Assembly (NCBI RefSeq): GCF_000716605.1
Contig: NZ_JNXE01000002.1
Location: forward strand, 248,001 to 312,000
Reading direction: 5' to 3'
Origin: Streptomyces sp. NRRL F-525
GTDB taxonomy: Bacteria; Actinomycetota; Actinomycetes; Streptomycetales; Streptomycetaceae
Length of the DNA: 64,000 nucleotides
Part shown: one piece after another, positions 46,277 to 55,740 of the stretch
Numbering within the stretch: position 1 is the first letter of the stretch
Layout of the letters: each line of letters starts with the position of its first letter
Position numbers and translations under genes: made by a program
Notes under the pieces: model-generated
What the model was told of the DNA's origin: nothing
Database searches by the model: none
The model's input: the letters and a program-made list of their open reading frames with translations, nothing else

Positions 46277-47698
46277 ATGGGATGGTTCACCGCACCCGAC
46301 TACTGGCTGAGCCGACTGGTCTTCCAGCGGGCGTTGGCCGGCCTCTACCTCATCGCGTTCCTCACGGCGGCCCGCCAGTTCCGCGCGCTGATCGGCGAAC
46401 GCGGCATGCTGCCGGTCCCCCGCTTCCTCGCCCGGATGCCGTTCCGCCAGGCCCCGAGCATCTTCCAACTCCACTACACGGACCGCTTCTTCGCGACCTG
46501 CGCGTGGGCGGGCTGCGCGGTCTCGGCAGCCCTCGCCGCCGGACTCGAATCCCAACTGCCGCTCTGGGGCGGGATGTTGCTGTGGCTGCTGCCCTGGGTC
46601 CTCTACCTGTCGATCGTCAACGTCGGCCAGACCTGGTACGCGTTCGGCTGGGAGTCACTGCTGCTGGAGGTCGGATTCCTGGCCGTCTTCCTCGGCAACG
46701 ACAAGGTGGCCCCACCGGTCGTGGTGCTGTTCCTGCTGCGATGGATCCTGTTCCGGGTGGAGTTCGGCGCGGGCCTGATCAAGCTCCGGGGCGACGCGTG
46801 CTGGCGAAAACTGACCTGCCTGGACTTCCACCACGAGACACAACCGATGCCGGGTCCGCTGAGCTGGTTCTTCCACCATCTCCCCCGCCCCCTCCACCGC
46901 ATCGAGGTGGCCGCCAACCACGTCACCCAACTCCTCGTCCCCGTCCTCCTGTTCACCCCTCAGCCGATCGCGACGGCCGCCGCGTCCCTGATGATCGCCA
47001 CCCAGCTGTGGCTGGTCCTGTCCGGCAATTTCTCCTGGCTGAACTGGATCACCATCGTGCTGGCCGTATCCGCGGTCCACCTCCCCCACACACCGCCGCC
47101 CGTACCCGACCCGCCCGTCTGGTACGAGGTCGTGGTCCTCACGGTCGCGGCCCTGCTTCTCTGGCTCAGCCACGGCCCGGTCCGCAACATGACCTCCCGC
47201 CGCCAGATCATGAACCGCTCCTTCGACCCGCTCCATCTGGTCAATTCCTACGGCGCGTTCGGCACTGTCAGCCGCATCCGCTACGAGGTGGTGGTCGAGG
47301 GCACGACGGACGCGGTACCCCGCGAGGACTCCGGCTGGCGGGAGTACGAGTTCAGGGGCAAGCCGGGTGATCCACGGCGCTGGCCACGCCAGTTCGCGCC
47401 GTACCATCTGCGGCTGGACTGGATGATGTGGTTCGCGGCCCTCTCCCCCGGCTACGCCGACCCGTGGTTCGGCGCCCTGGTGGAACGCCTCCTGGAGAAC
47501 GACCGGGACACGCTACGACTGCTGCGCCGCTCCCCGTTCCCGCCCGACGCACCCCCGCGCTACGTCCGGGCCCGTCTCTTCCGCTACCGCTACACGAGTT
47601 GGCGGGAGTTGAGGGAGACGGGCGCGTGCTGGGAGCGGACGTTCGTGCGGGAGTATCTGCCGCCGACGCGGCTGGCGGCGGACGCTCAGAGGCCGTAG
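46277..47698 (+). CDS. Lipase maturation factor family membrane protein
   Basis: The 473-residue protein has several membrane helices (RALAGLYLIAFLTAARQF, WGGMLLWLLPWVLYLSIVNV, VVVLTVAALLLWLSH) and the LMF pattern: FGWESLLLEVGFLAVFLG, LRWILFRVEFGAGLIKLRG, YHLRLDWMMWFAALSP, DPWFGALVERLLENDR. Eukaryotic LMF1 helps lipases fold; the bacterial homologues have no proven role. GGAGGGAGGAG lies ahead of the ATG. Its last 13 bases overlap the convergent amidohydrolase. Confidence 0.9.
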   Translation: MGWFTAPDYWLSRLVFQRALAGLYLIAFLTAARQFRALIGERGMLPVPRFLARMPFRQAPSIFQLHYTDRFFATCAWAGCAVSAALAAGLESQLPLWGGMLLWLLPWVLYLSIVNVGQTWYAFGWESLLLEVGFLAVFLGNDKVAPPVVVLFLLRWILFRVEFGAGLIKLRGDACWRKLTCLDFHHETQPMPGPLSWFFHHLPRPLHRIEVAANHVTQLLVPVLLFTPQPIATAAASLMIATQLWLVLSGNFSWLNWITIVLAVSAVHLPHTPPPVPDPPVWYEVVVLTVAALLLWLSHGPVRNMTSRRQIMNRSFDPLHLVNSYGAFGTVSRIRYEVVVEGTTDAVPREDSGWREYEFRGKPGDPRRWPRQFAPYHLRLDWMMWFAALSPGYADPWFGALVERLLENDRDTLRLLRRSPFPPDAPPRYVRARLFRYRYTSWRELRETGACWERTFVREYLPPTRLAADAQRP

Positions 47699-48525
47699 AC
47701 GCGGGTGGCTGTGCCCTCGAAGACCTCGGCGCGTTCGGAGGCACTCAGGTCGTCGGTCAACTCACCGGTCGCATCGGCGACTTGGCCGTACGTCGCCGCC
47801 AGCGTGCACACCGGCCAGTCCGAGCCGAACATCAGCCGACCCGGCCCGAAGGCGTCGAGTGCGGTGTCCGCGTAGGGGTGGAGGTCCTCCGCGCTCCAGG
47901 TCTTCCAGTCGGCCTCCGTGACCAGGCCGGACAGTTTGCAGTACGTGTTGGGGAGCGCGGCGAGGGAGCGGAGGGAGGTCGCCCAGGGTTCCTGTTGTCC
48001 CGAGGCGATGGGCGGCTTGCCCAAGTGGTCAAGGACGAAGGCGAGTTGGGGCAGGGCGGCGGCCACCTCCACGGCGGCCGGGAACTGGTGGGGCAGGACG
48101 AGCAGGTCGTAGACGAGTCCCGCGTCGGCCACGGCGGTGAGGCCCCGGCGGACGTCCGGGCGCAGCAGCCAGTTCGGGTCGGGCTCGCCCTGTACCTGGT
48201 GGCGGATGCCCTTGAGGTAGCGGCCGCCGGGGAGTTCGCGCAGGCGGGCCAGTTCGTCGGTGATGTCCGGGCGGGTGAGGTCGGTCCAGCCGACGACTCC
48301 GGCGATCAGGTCGTGCGCGTCGGCGAGGGCGAGGAACTCCGGGGTCTCCTCGGCGACGGTGATCGTCTGGACGAGGACGGTCCGGTCGACGCCGGCCGCG
48401 CGGGCCTCGGGTTCGAGGTCGGCGACGGTGAAGTCCCGGCGCAGGGGCTGGAGTTCGGGACCGGTGATCCAGTCCTGGTCGCGGACCGAGAGATCCCAGA
48501 CGTGGTGGTGGGCGTCGATCGTCAT
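47686..48525 (-). CDS. Amidohydrolase 2 family, probable L-fuconolactonase
   Basis: The 279-residue TIM-barrel metal hydrolase has an N-terminal metal motif IDAHHHVWDL, a lysine/histidine region (YLKGIRHQVQGEPD), HLGKPP and the C-terminal metal aspartate in MFGSDWPV. Family members open sugar lactones. As the last gene of the fucose-type cluster it most likely hydrolyses L-fucono-lactone to L-fuconate. ATG overlaps the mutarotase stop (ATGA). Confidence 0.87.
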   Translation of the reverse strand: MTIDAHHHVWDLSVRDQDWITGPELQPLRRDFTVADLEPEARAAGVDRTVLVQTITVAEETPEFLALADAHDLIAGVVGWTDLTRPDITDELARLRELPGGRYLKGIRHQVQGEPDPNWLLRPDVRRGLTAVADAGLVYDLLVLPHQFPAAVEVAAALPQLAFVLDHLGKPPIASGQQEPWATSLRSLAALPNTYCKLSGLVTEADWKTWSAEDLHPYADTALDAFGPGRLMFGSDWPVCTLAATYGQVADATGELTDDLSASERAEVFEGTATRVYGL

Positions 48526-48836
48526 GGCAGCTCCCATACGACGGGCAGGCCAGCGTCGGCGCCCTGGCCGGAGTAGTCGTGCACCACCGTGAGGAGCTGG
48601 GCCATGCGCGCCTGCCAGGCCACGTTCACCGGGAGCTGGTCCAACTCCGCGAGCAGGCGGGCGTAGTCGTCGCATTCCAGGACGTGGAAGAGGTCGGTTC
48701 CGCTGCGCCAGATCGTCCAGGAGGTGGCACCGGCGGCGCGGATCGCCGCGGTGAGTTCCTTGGGGACGTCGTGGTGGGCGCTCTCGTACTCGGCGATGCG
48801 GTCGGGGCGGACCTTGGTGTGCAGGGCCACTCTCAT
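48522..48836 (-). CDS. RhaM-type sugar mutarotase
   Basis: The 104-residue protein is a small alpha/beta-barrel mutarotase: ALHTKVRPDRIAEYESAHHD and SWTIWRSGTDLFHVLECDDY hold the catalytic His and aromatic residues of L-rhamnose mutarotase. In this operon it probably interconverts L-fucose anomers, a role usually filled by FucU, which is a different fold. Four-base coupling to the lactonase and a four-base overlap with the aldo/keto reductase place it in the operon. Confidence 0.88.
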   Translation of the reverse strand: MRVALHTKVRPDRIAEYESAHHDVPKELTAAIRAAGATSWTIWRSGTDLFHVLECDDYARLLAELDQLPVNVAWQARMAQLLTVVHDYSGQGADAGLPVVWELP

Positions 48837-49822
48837 GACGGCTCCTCGGCGGGGATCGGGGCGTCGGCGGACAGCAGCCCCGTTTCCCGCAGCTCCTGCC
48901 AGAACCCTGCGGGCACGTCGACGGCGAACTGCTCGGCACAGTCCCGCACTTCGGCCTCCGACCTGGCCCCGACGAGGACGCTCGCCACGGCCGGGTGAGC
49001 CGCGCAGAAGGCCAGGGCGGCCGCGCGCAGCGTGATGCCGTGGCGCTCGGCCACGGCCTTCATACGCAGGGCGCGTTCCAGCAACTCCCCCGGTGCCTGG
49101 GCGTAGTTGTACGTCGCGTCCGGCTTCGGGTCCGCCAGCAGGCCGGAGTTGAAGGCCCCGCCGATGACCACCGACTTGCCGCGTGCGACGGCCGCCGGGA
49201 GCAGTTCGGCGAGGGCGCTCTGGTCGAGCAAGGTGTAGCGCCCGGCGCACAACACGACATCCACGTCCGTGTCCTGGACGAACCGGGTCAGCATCTCGGC
49301 CTGGTTCATGCCCGCGCCGATCGCGCCGACGACGCCCTCCGCGCGGAGCTTCTCCAGGGCCGGATAGCCCTCGCGGAAGGCCTGTTCGGCGTGGTCGTCG
49401 GGGTCGTGGAGGTAGACGATGTCGACACGGTCGAGGCCGAGCCGTTCGAGGCTGGCGTCCAGGGTGCGGCGTATCCCGTCGGCGCTGAAGTCCCAGACGC
49501 GGCGCAGCGTGGCGGGCACGGCGAAGCCGTTGGCGAGGTCGTCACCGGTCACCGTCTCCACGGGTTCCAGGCGTCGGCCGACCTTCGTGGAGATCGCGTA
49601 CTCCGCACGCGGGCGGTCGCGCAGCGCGGCCCCGAGACGGCGCTCGGAGAGGCCGATGCCGTAGTGGGGCGCGGTGTCGAAGTAGCGGATCCCTTGCTCC
49701 CAGGCCGTGTTGACGGCCCGCTGCGCCTGCACGTCGTCGACCTCGGTGAACAGGTTGCCGAGCGGGGCGGTACCGAGGCCGAGCCCACCGACCTCGACCC
49801 CGCTCTCCCCGAGGGCGCTCAC
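48833..49822 (-). CDS. Aldo/keto reductase, probable L-fucose (aldose 1-) dehydrogenase
   Basis: The 329-residue NAD(P)-dependent enzyme has the AKR barrel with catalytic Asp/Tyr in RYFDTAPHYGIGLSERRLGA, Lys in STKVGRRL and a histidine in DIVYLHDPDDH. C-terminal SVLVGARSEAEV binds the cofactor. Similarity is to D-threo-aldose 1-dehydrogenase/L-fucose dehydrogenase, which oxidise L-fucose to the lactone. GTG start overlaps the upstream SDR stop (GTGA). Confidence 0.87.
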   Translation of the reverse strand: MSALGESGVEVGGLGLGTAPLGNLFTEVDDVQAQRAVNTAWEQGIRYFDTAPHYGIGLSERRLGAALRDRPRAEYAISTKVGRRLEPVETVTGDDLANGFAVPATLRRVWDFSADGIRRTLDASLERLGLDRVDIVYLHDPDDHAEQAFREGYPALEKLRAEGVVGAIGAGMNQAEMLTRFVQDTDVDVVLCAGRYTLLDQSALAELLPAAVARGKSVVIGGAFNSGLLADPKPDATYNYAQAPGELLERALRMKAVAERHGITLRAAALAFCAAHPAVASVLVGARSEAEVRDCAEQFAVDVPAGFWQELRETGLLSADAPIPAEEPS

Positions 49823-50574
49823 TGGCCCACCGGCCGCAGCCGCAGTCCCTGCATGCCGCCGTCCACGGCGAGCGACGTACCGGTCGTGGCGCCGGACAGC
49901 GGGCTCGCCAAGTAGGCGACGGCGCCCGCGACTTCGGCCGCCGAGACGAGGCGGCCGGAGGGCTGGCGGGCGGCCAGGGCGGCGCGTTCGGCGGCCGGGT
50001 CGGGAGCCGAGTCAAGGAGCCGGCCGACCCAAGGGGTGTCCGCCGTACCGGGGTTGACGCAGTTCACGCGGACGCCCTCGCGGAGGTGGTCGGCGGCCAT
50101 GGCGAGGGTGAGGGAGTACACGGCGCCCTTCGTGGCGCTGTACAGGGCGCGTTGGGGCAGCCCCGCCGTGGCCGCGATGGAGCAGGTGTTGACGATCGCC
50201 GCGTGGGAGGACTCGCGCAGATGCGGGAGGGCGGCGCGGGCGACGCGGACCATGCCGAGGACGTTCACGTCGAAGACGCGGTGCCATTCCTCGTCGTCGT
50301 TGTCCTCGACGGTGCCCTGGGCGCCGATGCCCGCGTTGTTGACCACCACGTCGAGCCCGCCGAGGTCGGCGACGGCGGAGGCCACAGCCTGCCGTATGGA
50401 CGTGTCGTCGGTGACGTCGGCGCGGTAGCCGAACAACGGCTTCTCGACGGAAGAGGGGTCGAGGTCGAGCACGGCCACCAACGCACCGCGTTCGGCGAGG
50501 AGTTCGGCGGTGGCCCGGCCGATACCGGAGGCGCCGCCGGTCACCAGGGCCTTGAGGCCCTCGAAGTCGGTCAT
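49819..50574 (-). CDS. SDR, probable 2-keto-3-deoxy-L-fuconate dehydrogenase
   Basis: Classical SDR of 251 residues: [11 protein letters not shown] after strand two (NAD-type), NNAGIG, serine in [13 protein letters not shown] catalytic pair, [13 protein letters not shown] and [11 protein letters not shown] at the end. These C-terminal features match keto-deoxy-fuconate dehydrogenases of oxidative fucose pathways. ATG overlaps the FucD-like stop (ATGA). Confidence 0.86.
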   Translation of the reverse strand: MTDFEGLKALVTGGASGIGRATAELLAERGALVAVLDLDPSSVEKPLFGYRADVTDDTSIRQAVASAVADLGGLDVVVNNAGIGAQGTVEDNDDEEWHRVFDVNVLGMVRVARAALPHLRESSHAAIVNTCSIAATAGLPQRALYSATKGAVYSLTLAMAADHLREGVRVNCVNPGTADTPWVGRLLDSAPDPAAERAALAARQPSGRLVSAAEVAGAVAYLASPLSGATTGTSLAVDGGMQGLRLRPVGQ

Positions 50575-51911
50575 GCCGCGTGTCCCTTCTGGCGGTCGAG
50601 GTCGGCGGCCCAGAAGGTGCCGCCGGGGAAGGTGTAGCGCGCGATGGACTCGGGCCGCATGGTGGCCGAGAACCCGGGTGCGGTGGGTGCCATGTAGTGA
50701 CCCTCCCTGATCACCACCGGATCGAGGAAGTGGTCGTGCAGATGATCGACGTACTCGATGACGCGGTCGTCGGTCGTCCCGGCGACGGCGAGGTAGTCGA
50801 ACATCGAGAGATGCTGGACGAGTTCGCACAGTCCGACGCCGCCCGCGTGCGGGCAGACGGGGACGCCGAACTTGGCGGCCAGCAGCAGGATCGCGAGGTT
50901 CTCGTTGACGCCGCCGACGCGCGCCGCGTCTATCTGGAGGATGTCGAGGGCACCGGCCTGGAGCAACTGCTTGAAGACGATGCGGTTCTGCACGTGTTCG
51001 CCGGTGGCGACCTTGACCGGGGCGACGGCCGCGCGGATCGTGGCGTGGCCCAACACGTCGTCGGGGCTGGTGGGTTCCTCGATCCAGTACGGGTCGAACT
51101 CGGCGAGTGCCTTGGTCCAGCGGATCGCCTCGGCCACGTCCCAGCGCTGGTTGGCGTCGATCGCCATCCGAATGTCGGGGCCGACGACCGAACGGGCCAC
51201 CCTGCAACGGCGGATGTCGTCGTCGAGGTCCGCGCCGACCTTCAACTTGATCTGCCGGAAGCCGTCGGCCACGGCCTGCGCGGCGAGCCGCGTGAGCTTC
51301 TCGTCGTCGTAGCCGAGCCACCCGGCGGAGGTGGTGTAGGCGGGGAAGCCACGCTCCAAGAGGATGGCCCTACGGCCTTCCGCGCCCGCCTTGCCGCGGC
51401 GCAGGATGTCCAGCGCCTCGTCCGGGGTGAGCGCGTCCGTGATGTACCTGAAGTCGATCTGGCTGACGAGCCATTCGGGGTCGGCGTCGGCGAGGAGCTG
51501 CCACAGCGGTTTGCCGGCGCGCTTGGCGGTGAGGTCCCAGGCCGCGTTGATCACGGCGCCGATCGCCATGTGCATCACGCCCTTCTCGGGCCCCAGCCAC
51601 CGGAGTTGGCTGTCGCCGATCAGCTCGCGGTTCAACGACCCCGGATCGGCGCAGAGTTGGTCCACAGACCGGCCGATCACATGGTGCCGCAGCGCGTCGA
51701 TCGCGGCGACCTGGACATCGTTGCCCCGCCCGATGGTGAAGGAGAACCCGTGCCCCTCGTGCCCGTCGGCCGCGTCGGTGCGCAGCACGACGTACGCGGC
51801 CGAGTAGTCGGGGTCCGGGTTCATCGCGTCGGAGCCGTCGAGCTCGCGCGAGGTGGGGAAGCGGATGTCGTAGGTGTCGACCGCGATCACGCGGGCGGGG
51901 GTCGGGGACAC
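50571..51911 (-). CDS. L-fuconate dehydratase (enolase superfamily)
   Basis: The 446-residue enzyme has the FucD subgroup marks: [14 protein letters not shown] near the N-terminus, [10 protein letters not shown], catalytic lysine in [10 protein letters not shown], metal ligands in [19 protein letters not shown] and GEHVQNR, and the His base in PHAGGVGL. It dehydrates L-fuconate to 2-keto-3-deoxy-L-fuconate. The GTG start has only a weak AAGG ahead. Lies 57 bp downstream of the transporter permease gene, clearly one operon. Confidence 0.92.
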   Translation of the reverse strand: MSPTPARVIAVDTYDIRFPTSRELDGSDAMNPDPDYSAAYVVLRTDAADGHEGHGFSFTIGRGNDVQVAAIDALRHHVIGRSVDQLCADPGSLNRELIGDSQLRWLGPEKGVMHMAIGAVINAAWDLTAKRAGKPLWQLLADADPEWLVSQIDFRYITDALTPDEALDILRRGKAGAEGRRAILLERGFPAYTTSAGWLGYDDEKLTRLAAQAVADGFRQIKLKVGADLDDDIRRCRVARSVVGPDIRMAIDANQRWDVAEAIRWTKALAEFDPYWIEEPTSPDDVLGHATIRAAVAPVKVATGEHVQNRIVFKQLLQAGALDILQIDAARVGGVNENLAILLLAAKFGVPVCPHAGGVGLCELVQHLSMFDYLAVAGTTDDRVIEYVDHLHDHFLDPVVIREGHYMAPTAPGFSATMRPESIARYTFPGGTFWAADLDRQKGHAA

Positions 51912-51968
51912 GGAAGGCCTTTCGGTCGGGTACAGGGATCCGGTGCCGTGCGGGTGCCGGAGGGGGTC

Positions 51969-52997
51969 CTAGTCCTGGGCTCGGCCCGTCGTCACGCGGG
52001 CGATCATCAGGGCGACCAGGATGATCCCGCCGTAGATGGCCTGGATCCAGAAGGACGGGACCTGGGCGAGGGTGAGGAGGTTCTGGACAACTCCCAGCAG
52101 GAGTACGCCCGTTAGAGCGCCGAACATGGTGCCCTTGCCGCCGTCGAGGCTGATACCGCCGATGACCGCCGCCGCCATCACGGTGAAGATCATGTTGTTG
52201 CCCTGGTTGGCACTGATCGCGCCCACGTAGCCGGTCTGCATGATGCCGCCCACCGAGGCTAGGACGCCCGCGATGACGGAGACCCCGAGGAGCATCCGGT
52301 CGACGCGGATGCCGGCCGCGCGGGCCGCTTCCTGGTTTCCGCCGATCGCGTACAACGCGCGGCCGACGCGGTGGTACTTGAGCACGAACCCGGCGACCGC
52401 GAAGCAGACCGCGGCCAGCCACACCGACATCGGGACGTTCAGGAAGGTGGAGGTGGCCAGGGTGAAGAAGGAGTCGGGCATGCCGAACAACGTCTTGCCC
52501 TTGGTGGCGCCCACCAGCAGCCCGCGCAGCACGATCAGCATGGCGAGGGTCACGATGAAGGCGTTGAGCTTGAGCTTCACCACGAGGATGCCGTTGAACG
52601 CGCCGATGATCCCGCCGACCACGAGGATCGCGACGAGGGCGAGCGGGGCCGACCACTCGGTGCCCCAACCGGACTCGGCGGTCGGCAGGACCAGCAGGGC
52701 GCCGATGGCGGGCGCGATGCCGACCACCGACTCCAGCGACAGGTCGATCTTGCCGGTGATGAGGATCAGCGACTCGGCTAGGACCACCATCGCGAGGGCG
52801 GCGGAGGCGCCCAGGATGGAGATCAGGTTCCGTTCGGTGAGGAACGAGTCGTTGACGATCGCGCCGAGCACCAGCAGCACCAACAGGGCTGGTACGAGGG
52901 CGAGTTCACGGGCCCGGCGGAGCAGGACCGTCCGGGCCGAGCGCGCCCCGGCGGCGCGGGGGGCGGCGAGCGCCGGGGCCGCCTTGGTGTCAGCCAT
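51969..52997 (-). CDS. Sugar ABC transporter permease (CUT2/RbsC type)
   Basis: The 342-residue membrane protein has about ten hydrophobic helices, e.g. ALVPALLVLLVLGAIV, NLISILGASAALAMVVLAES and FIVTLAMLIVLRGLLVG. GKIDLSLESVVGIAPAIGA and GGISLDGGKGTMFGALTGVL are the conserved CUT2 permease loops. It homodimerises with the ATPase to import a monosaccharide, by context L-fucose. Start overlaps the ATPase gene by eight bases. Confidence 0.92.
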   Translation of the reverse strand: MADTKAAPALAAPRAAGARSARTVLLRRARELALVPALLVLLVLGAIVNDSFLTERNLISILGASAALAMVVLAESLILITGKIDLSLESVVGIAPAIGALLVLPTAESGWGTEWSAPLALVAILVVGGIIGAFNGILVVKLKLNAFIVTLAMLIVLRGLLVGATKGKTLFGMPDSFFTLATSTFLNVPMSVWLAAVCFAVAGFVLKYHRVGRALYAIGGNQEAARAAGIRVDRMLLGVSVIAGVLASVGGIMQTGYVGAISANQGNNMIFTVMAAAVIGGISLDGGKGTMFGALTGVLLLGVVQNLLTLAQVPSFWIQAIYGGIILVALMIARVTTGRAQD

Positions 52998-54495
52998 GGT
53001 CCACTCCTTCGATGGAGGCGATCAGCTCGTGGTCGCGCCAGCCCGCCGGGTGCTCGGCGACGACACGGCCGTGGAAGAGGACGAGCACGCGGTCGCAGCG
53101 CCGCAGGTCGTCGAGTTCGTCGGAGACGACGAGCACGGCGGTGCCGTCGTCGCGGGCGCTGTCCATGCGGGCGAGCAGGGACTCCTTGGACTTCACGTCG
53201 ACGCCCGCGGTGGGGTTGATGAGGACCAGCAGCCGAGGGTCGGAGGCGAGCGCGCGGGCCATGACGACCTTCTGCGCATTGCCGCCGGACAGGTCGGAGA
53301 CGGGCTGTTCGGGGCCCTCGGTGTGGATGTCGAGCCGGTCGATCAGCTCGGTGGCGAACGCGCGCTTGCGCTCGGTGCCGACGAACCCGAAACGGCCGAG
53401 CCGGTCCAGCACCGTCATGGTCGCGTTGTCCCCGATGGACATCCCGAAGACCAGCCCTTGTCCGTGCCGGTCGCGGGGAACGCAGCCCACCCCGGCCTTC
53501 AGCGAAGCCTGCACATCCCCGAACGGCAGCTTCTCGCCGTCGAGTTGGGCGGTGCCGCCGGTCGGCGTGTACAGCCCGGTGAAGGACTCGGCCAGCTCGA
53601 TCTTGCCGCTGCCGCTGGACCCGGCGAGTCCGACGACCTCGCCCTTGCGGACGGTGAGGTCGACGTTCTCGTACGACTCGGAGGTGAGCCCGCGTGCGTC
53701 GAGGAGGACGGGTGCCTCGGTGTCCAACTCCCTGAGCTGGACCTCCAGTTCGGCGATCGACTCCCCCGCCATGGCCTCCACCAGGGCCCGGCGCGGGAGG
53801 TCGGCGACCGGTGCGGTGGTGATCCAGCGGGCGTCGCGCAGCACGGTGACGGTCTGGCACACCTCGTACACCTCCTGGAGGTGGTGCGAGATGAACAGGA
53901 AGGTGACGCCGGACTCCTGGAGCGCCCGCATGCGGGTGAAGAGCCGCTCGATCTCCCGGTTGTCGAGCTGCGCGGTCGGCTCGTCCAGGACGATGAACCG
54001 GGCGCCGAAGCTCAACGCCCGCGCGATCTCCACCATTTGGCGGTCCTCGACCTTGAGGTCGGCGGTGCGCGCCTCGGGGTCGACGTGCACGTCCCAGGTG
54101 TCGAGGAGTTCGGCGGCCTCGGTGCGGAGCCTGCGCCAGCTGATGATGCCGCCCCGGGACTGCGGCTGCCGGTTGATGAAGAGGTTCTCGGCGACCGTCA
54201 ACTCGGGGACGACGGTGGGCTTTTGGTAGACGCACGCGACTTTGCTGCGCCAGGCGTCGCGGTCGGTGAGCGGGGGCGCGGGCTCGCCGTCGAAGCGGAC
54301 GGTGCCCTCGTCGGGGGCCTGGAGTCCGGTGAGGACGGTGACGAGGGTGGACTTGCCGGCGCCGTTGCGGCCGACGAGGGCGTGGGACTCGCCCGGCAGC
54401 ACGGTGAGTCGGCCGTCGGCGAGGGCGACGGTCGGGCCGTACCGCTTGACGATTCCCGTCGCCTCCACCAGCGGAGTGGTCAGTGGGCTGCTCAT
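52990..54495 (-). CDS. Sugar ABC transporter ATP-binding protein (CUT2/RbsA type)
   Basis: The 501-residue tandem ATPase has NBD1 with Walker A GRNGAGKST and Walker B FIVLDEPTAQL, with a degenerate signature (VEDRQMVEIARAL). NBD2 has a divergent Walker A (GSSGSGKIE), a proper signature LSGGNAQKVVMARAL and LLVLINPTAGVDV. This asymmetry is usual in the RbsA/MglA group. ATG overlaps the binding-protein stop (ATGA). Confidence 0.92.
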   Translation of the reverse strand: MSSPLTTPLVEATGIVKRYGPTVALADGRLTVLPGESHALVGRNGAGKSTLVTVLTGLQAPDEGTVRFDGEPAPPLTDRDAWRSKVACVYQKPTVVPELTVAENLFINRQPQSRGGIISWRRLRTEAAELLDTWDVHVDPEARTADLKVEDRQMVEIARALSFGARFIVLDEPTAQLDNREIERLFTRMRALQESGVTFLFISHHLQEVYEVCQTVTVLRDARWITTAPVADLPRRALVEAMAGESIAELEVQLRELDTEAPVLLDARGLTSESYENVDLTVRKGEVVGLAGSSGSGKIELAESFTGLYTPTGGTAQLDGEKLPFGDVQASLKAGVGCVPRDRHGQGLVFGMSIGDNATMTVLDRLGRFGFVGTERKRAFATELIDRLDIHTEGPEQPVSDLSGGNAQKVVMARALASDPRLLVLINPTAGVDVKSKESLLARMDSARDDGTAVLVVSDELDDLRRCDRVLVLFHGRVVAEHPAGWRDHELIASIEGVDHG

Positions 54496-55577
54496 TTGAC
54501 CGTGTTGCCCCAGAGCTTGGCGTCGTCGACGTTGTCCTTGGTGACCAGGGGCGCGGGGAGCTGGTCCTCGAGGATGCCGCTGGGCAGCTTGACGATCGTG
54601 GAGTCGTGGTCGGTGGGGCCGGGCTTGAAGGTCTTCCCCGCCATCGCGGCCTTGATGTAGTACATGCCGTACTTGGCGTAGGCGTCGGCCGGTTGGGAGA
54701 CCGTGGCGTCGATCTCGCCCTTGCGGATCGCGTCGAACTCCTGCGGGATGCCGTCGTTCGAGACGATCGTGATGTGCCCGGCCTGACCCGCCTTCTTCAA
54801 CAGGCCCTTGGACTTGAGGGTTTGGAGGGTGGGCGCGAGGTAGACGCCGCCCGCCTGCATGTAGATGCCCTTGATGTCCGGGTTGGCGTTGAGCAGCGTG
54901 TCGAGCTTGGAGGCCGCGGTGTCGGACTCCCACTTGGCGGGGATCTCCAGAACCTTGAGCTTCGGATACTTCTTCTTCACGCAGGCCCTGAACGCCTCAG
55001 ACCGGTCACGGCCGTTGACCGAGGCGAGATCGCCCATGATCTGGACGACCTTGCCGCTGGTGATGTGGGCGCCGAGGTAGTCGCAGGCCTTCTCGCCGTA
55101 CGCGACGTTGTCGGCGCGCACGACCATCGCGACCTTGCCCTTGTCGGGCGCCACGTCGACGGCGACGACCGGTACGCCCTTGCGCTCGGCCTGGTCGAGG
55201 CCGGCTTCGATGGCGGCGCTGTCCAGCGGGGCGACGACCAGGCCCTTGACGCCCTGGTTCAGCTCGTTGTTGATGTCGGTGATCTGCTGCGAGGGGTCGC
55301 TGTTGGAGTTGACCGTCTTCAGTGCCTGGACACCTTCGGACTTCGCCATCTTCGGCACGTAGTCGTTGTACGACTGCCAGAACGGCGAGGTCAGCAGGGG
55401 CAGGATCACCCCGACCTTGCCCGTGCCGCCCCCGCCGGAGCTGGACGCGCCGGTGTCCTTGGTGCTGCCGCATGCCGTGAGCGCGAGGGTGCCGCACGCG
55501 GCCGCAGCCGTCGCACGCACCGCCCACGCGGTCAGTCGTCTGCCTTGCCGTCCGTTCCGCACTGTGCTGCCGGCCAT
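54492..55577 (-). CDS. Sugar ABC transporter substrate-binding lipoprotein (CUT2)
   Basis: The 361-residue binding protein of the ribose/LacI-like type has a lipobox LTAC after an Arg-rich signal, then a Ser/Gly linker and the two-lobed domain (KVGVILPLLTSPFWQSYNDY, GVKGLVVAPLDSAAIEAGLD, VVAVDVAPDKGKV, SNDGIPQEFDAIRKGEID). It captures the sugar outside the membrane. First gene of the operon, divergent from the FadR-type regulator. Confidence 0.92.
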   Translation of the reverse strand: MAGSTVRNGRQGRRLTAWAVRATAAAACGTLALTACGSTKDTGASSSGGGGTGKVGVILPLLTSPFWQSYNDYVPKMAKSEGVQALKTVNSNSDPSQQITDINNELNQGVKGLVVAPLDSAAIEAGLDQAERKGVPVVAVDVAPDKGKVAMVVRADNVAYGEKACDYLGAHITSGKVVQIMGDLASVNGRDRSEAFRACVKKKYPKLKVLEIPAKWESDTAASKLDTLLNANPDIKGIYMQAGGVYLAPTLQTLKSKGLLKKAGQAGHITIVSNDGIPQEFDAIRKGEIDATVSQPADAYAKYGMYYIKAAMAGKTFKPGPTDHDSTIVKLPSGILEDQLPAPLVTKDNVDDAKLWGNTVK

Positions 55578-55628
55578 CTGTCGGGCTCCTCATCGAGCGG
55601 GTTCGAGCAGTTGCCGGAATATTTATCA

Positions 55629-55634
55629 GACCAC
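55629..55634. promoter_or_regulatory. Second FadR-type half-site
   Basis: GACCAC within ATCAGACCACTTC, close to the transporter start, repeats one arm of the main operator at 55686-55698. Short; low weight alone. Confidence 0.35.
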
Positions 55635-55685
55635 TTCGGGGATACAACACCCTCAGGAGCCAAATTTTCGCGCTTTCGGGCCGTA

Positions 55686-55698
55686 GTGGTCCGACCAC
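55686..55698. promoter_or_regulatory. FadR-subfamily GntR operator
   Basis: Perfect palindrome GTGGTC-c-GACCAC, matching the TGGTnnGACCA pattern typical of FadR-type GntR regulators. It lies in the 163-bp divergent region, 43 bp ahead of the regulator start, and should control both it and the fucose transport/catabolism operon. Confidence 0.75.
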
Positions 55699-55740
55699 AT
55701 CCGTGGCTAGACTGCGCGGACCGGCGACAGGAGGAGTGGC

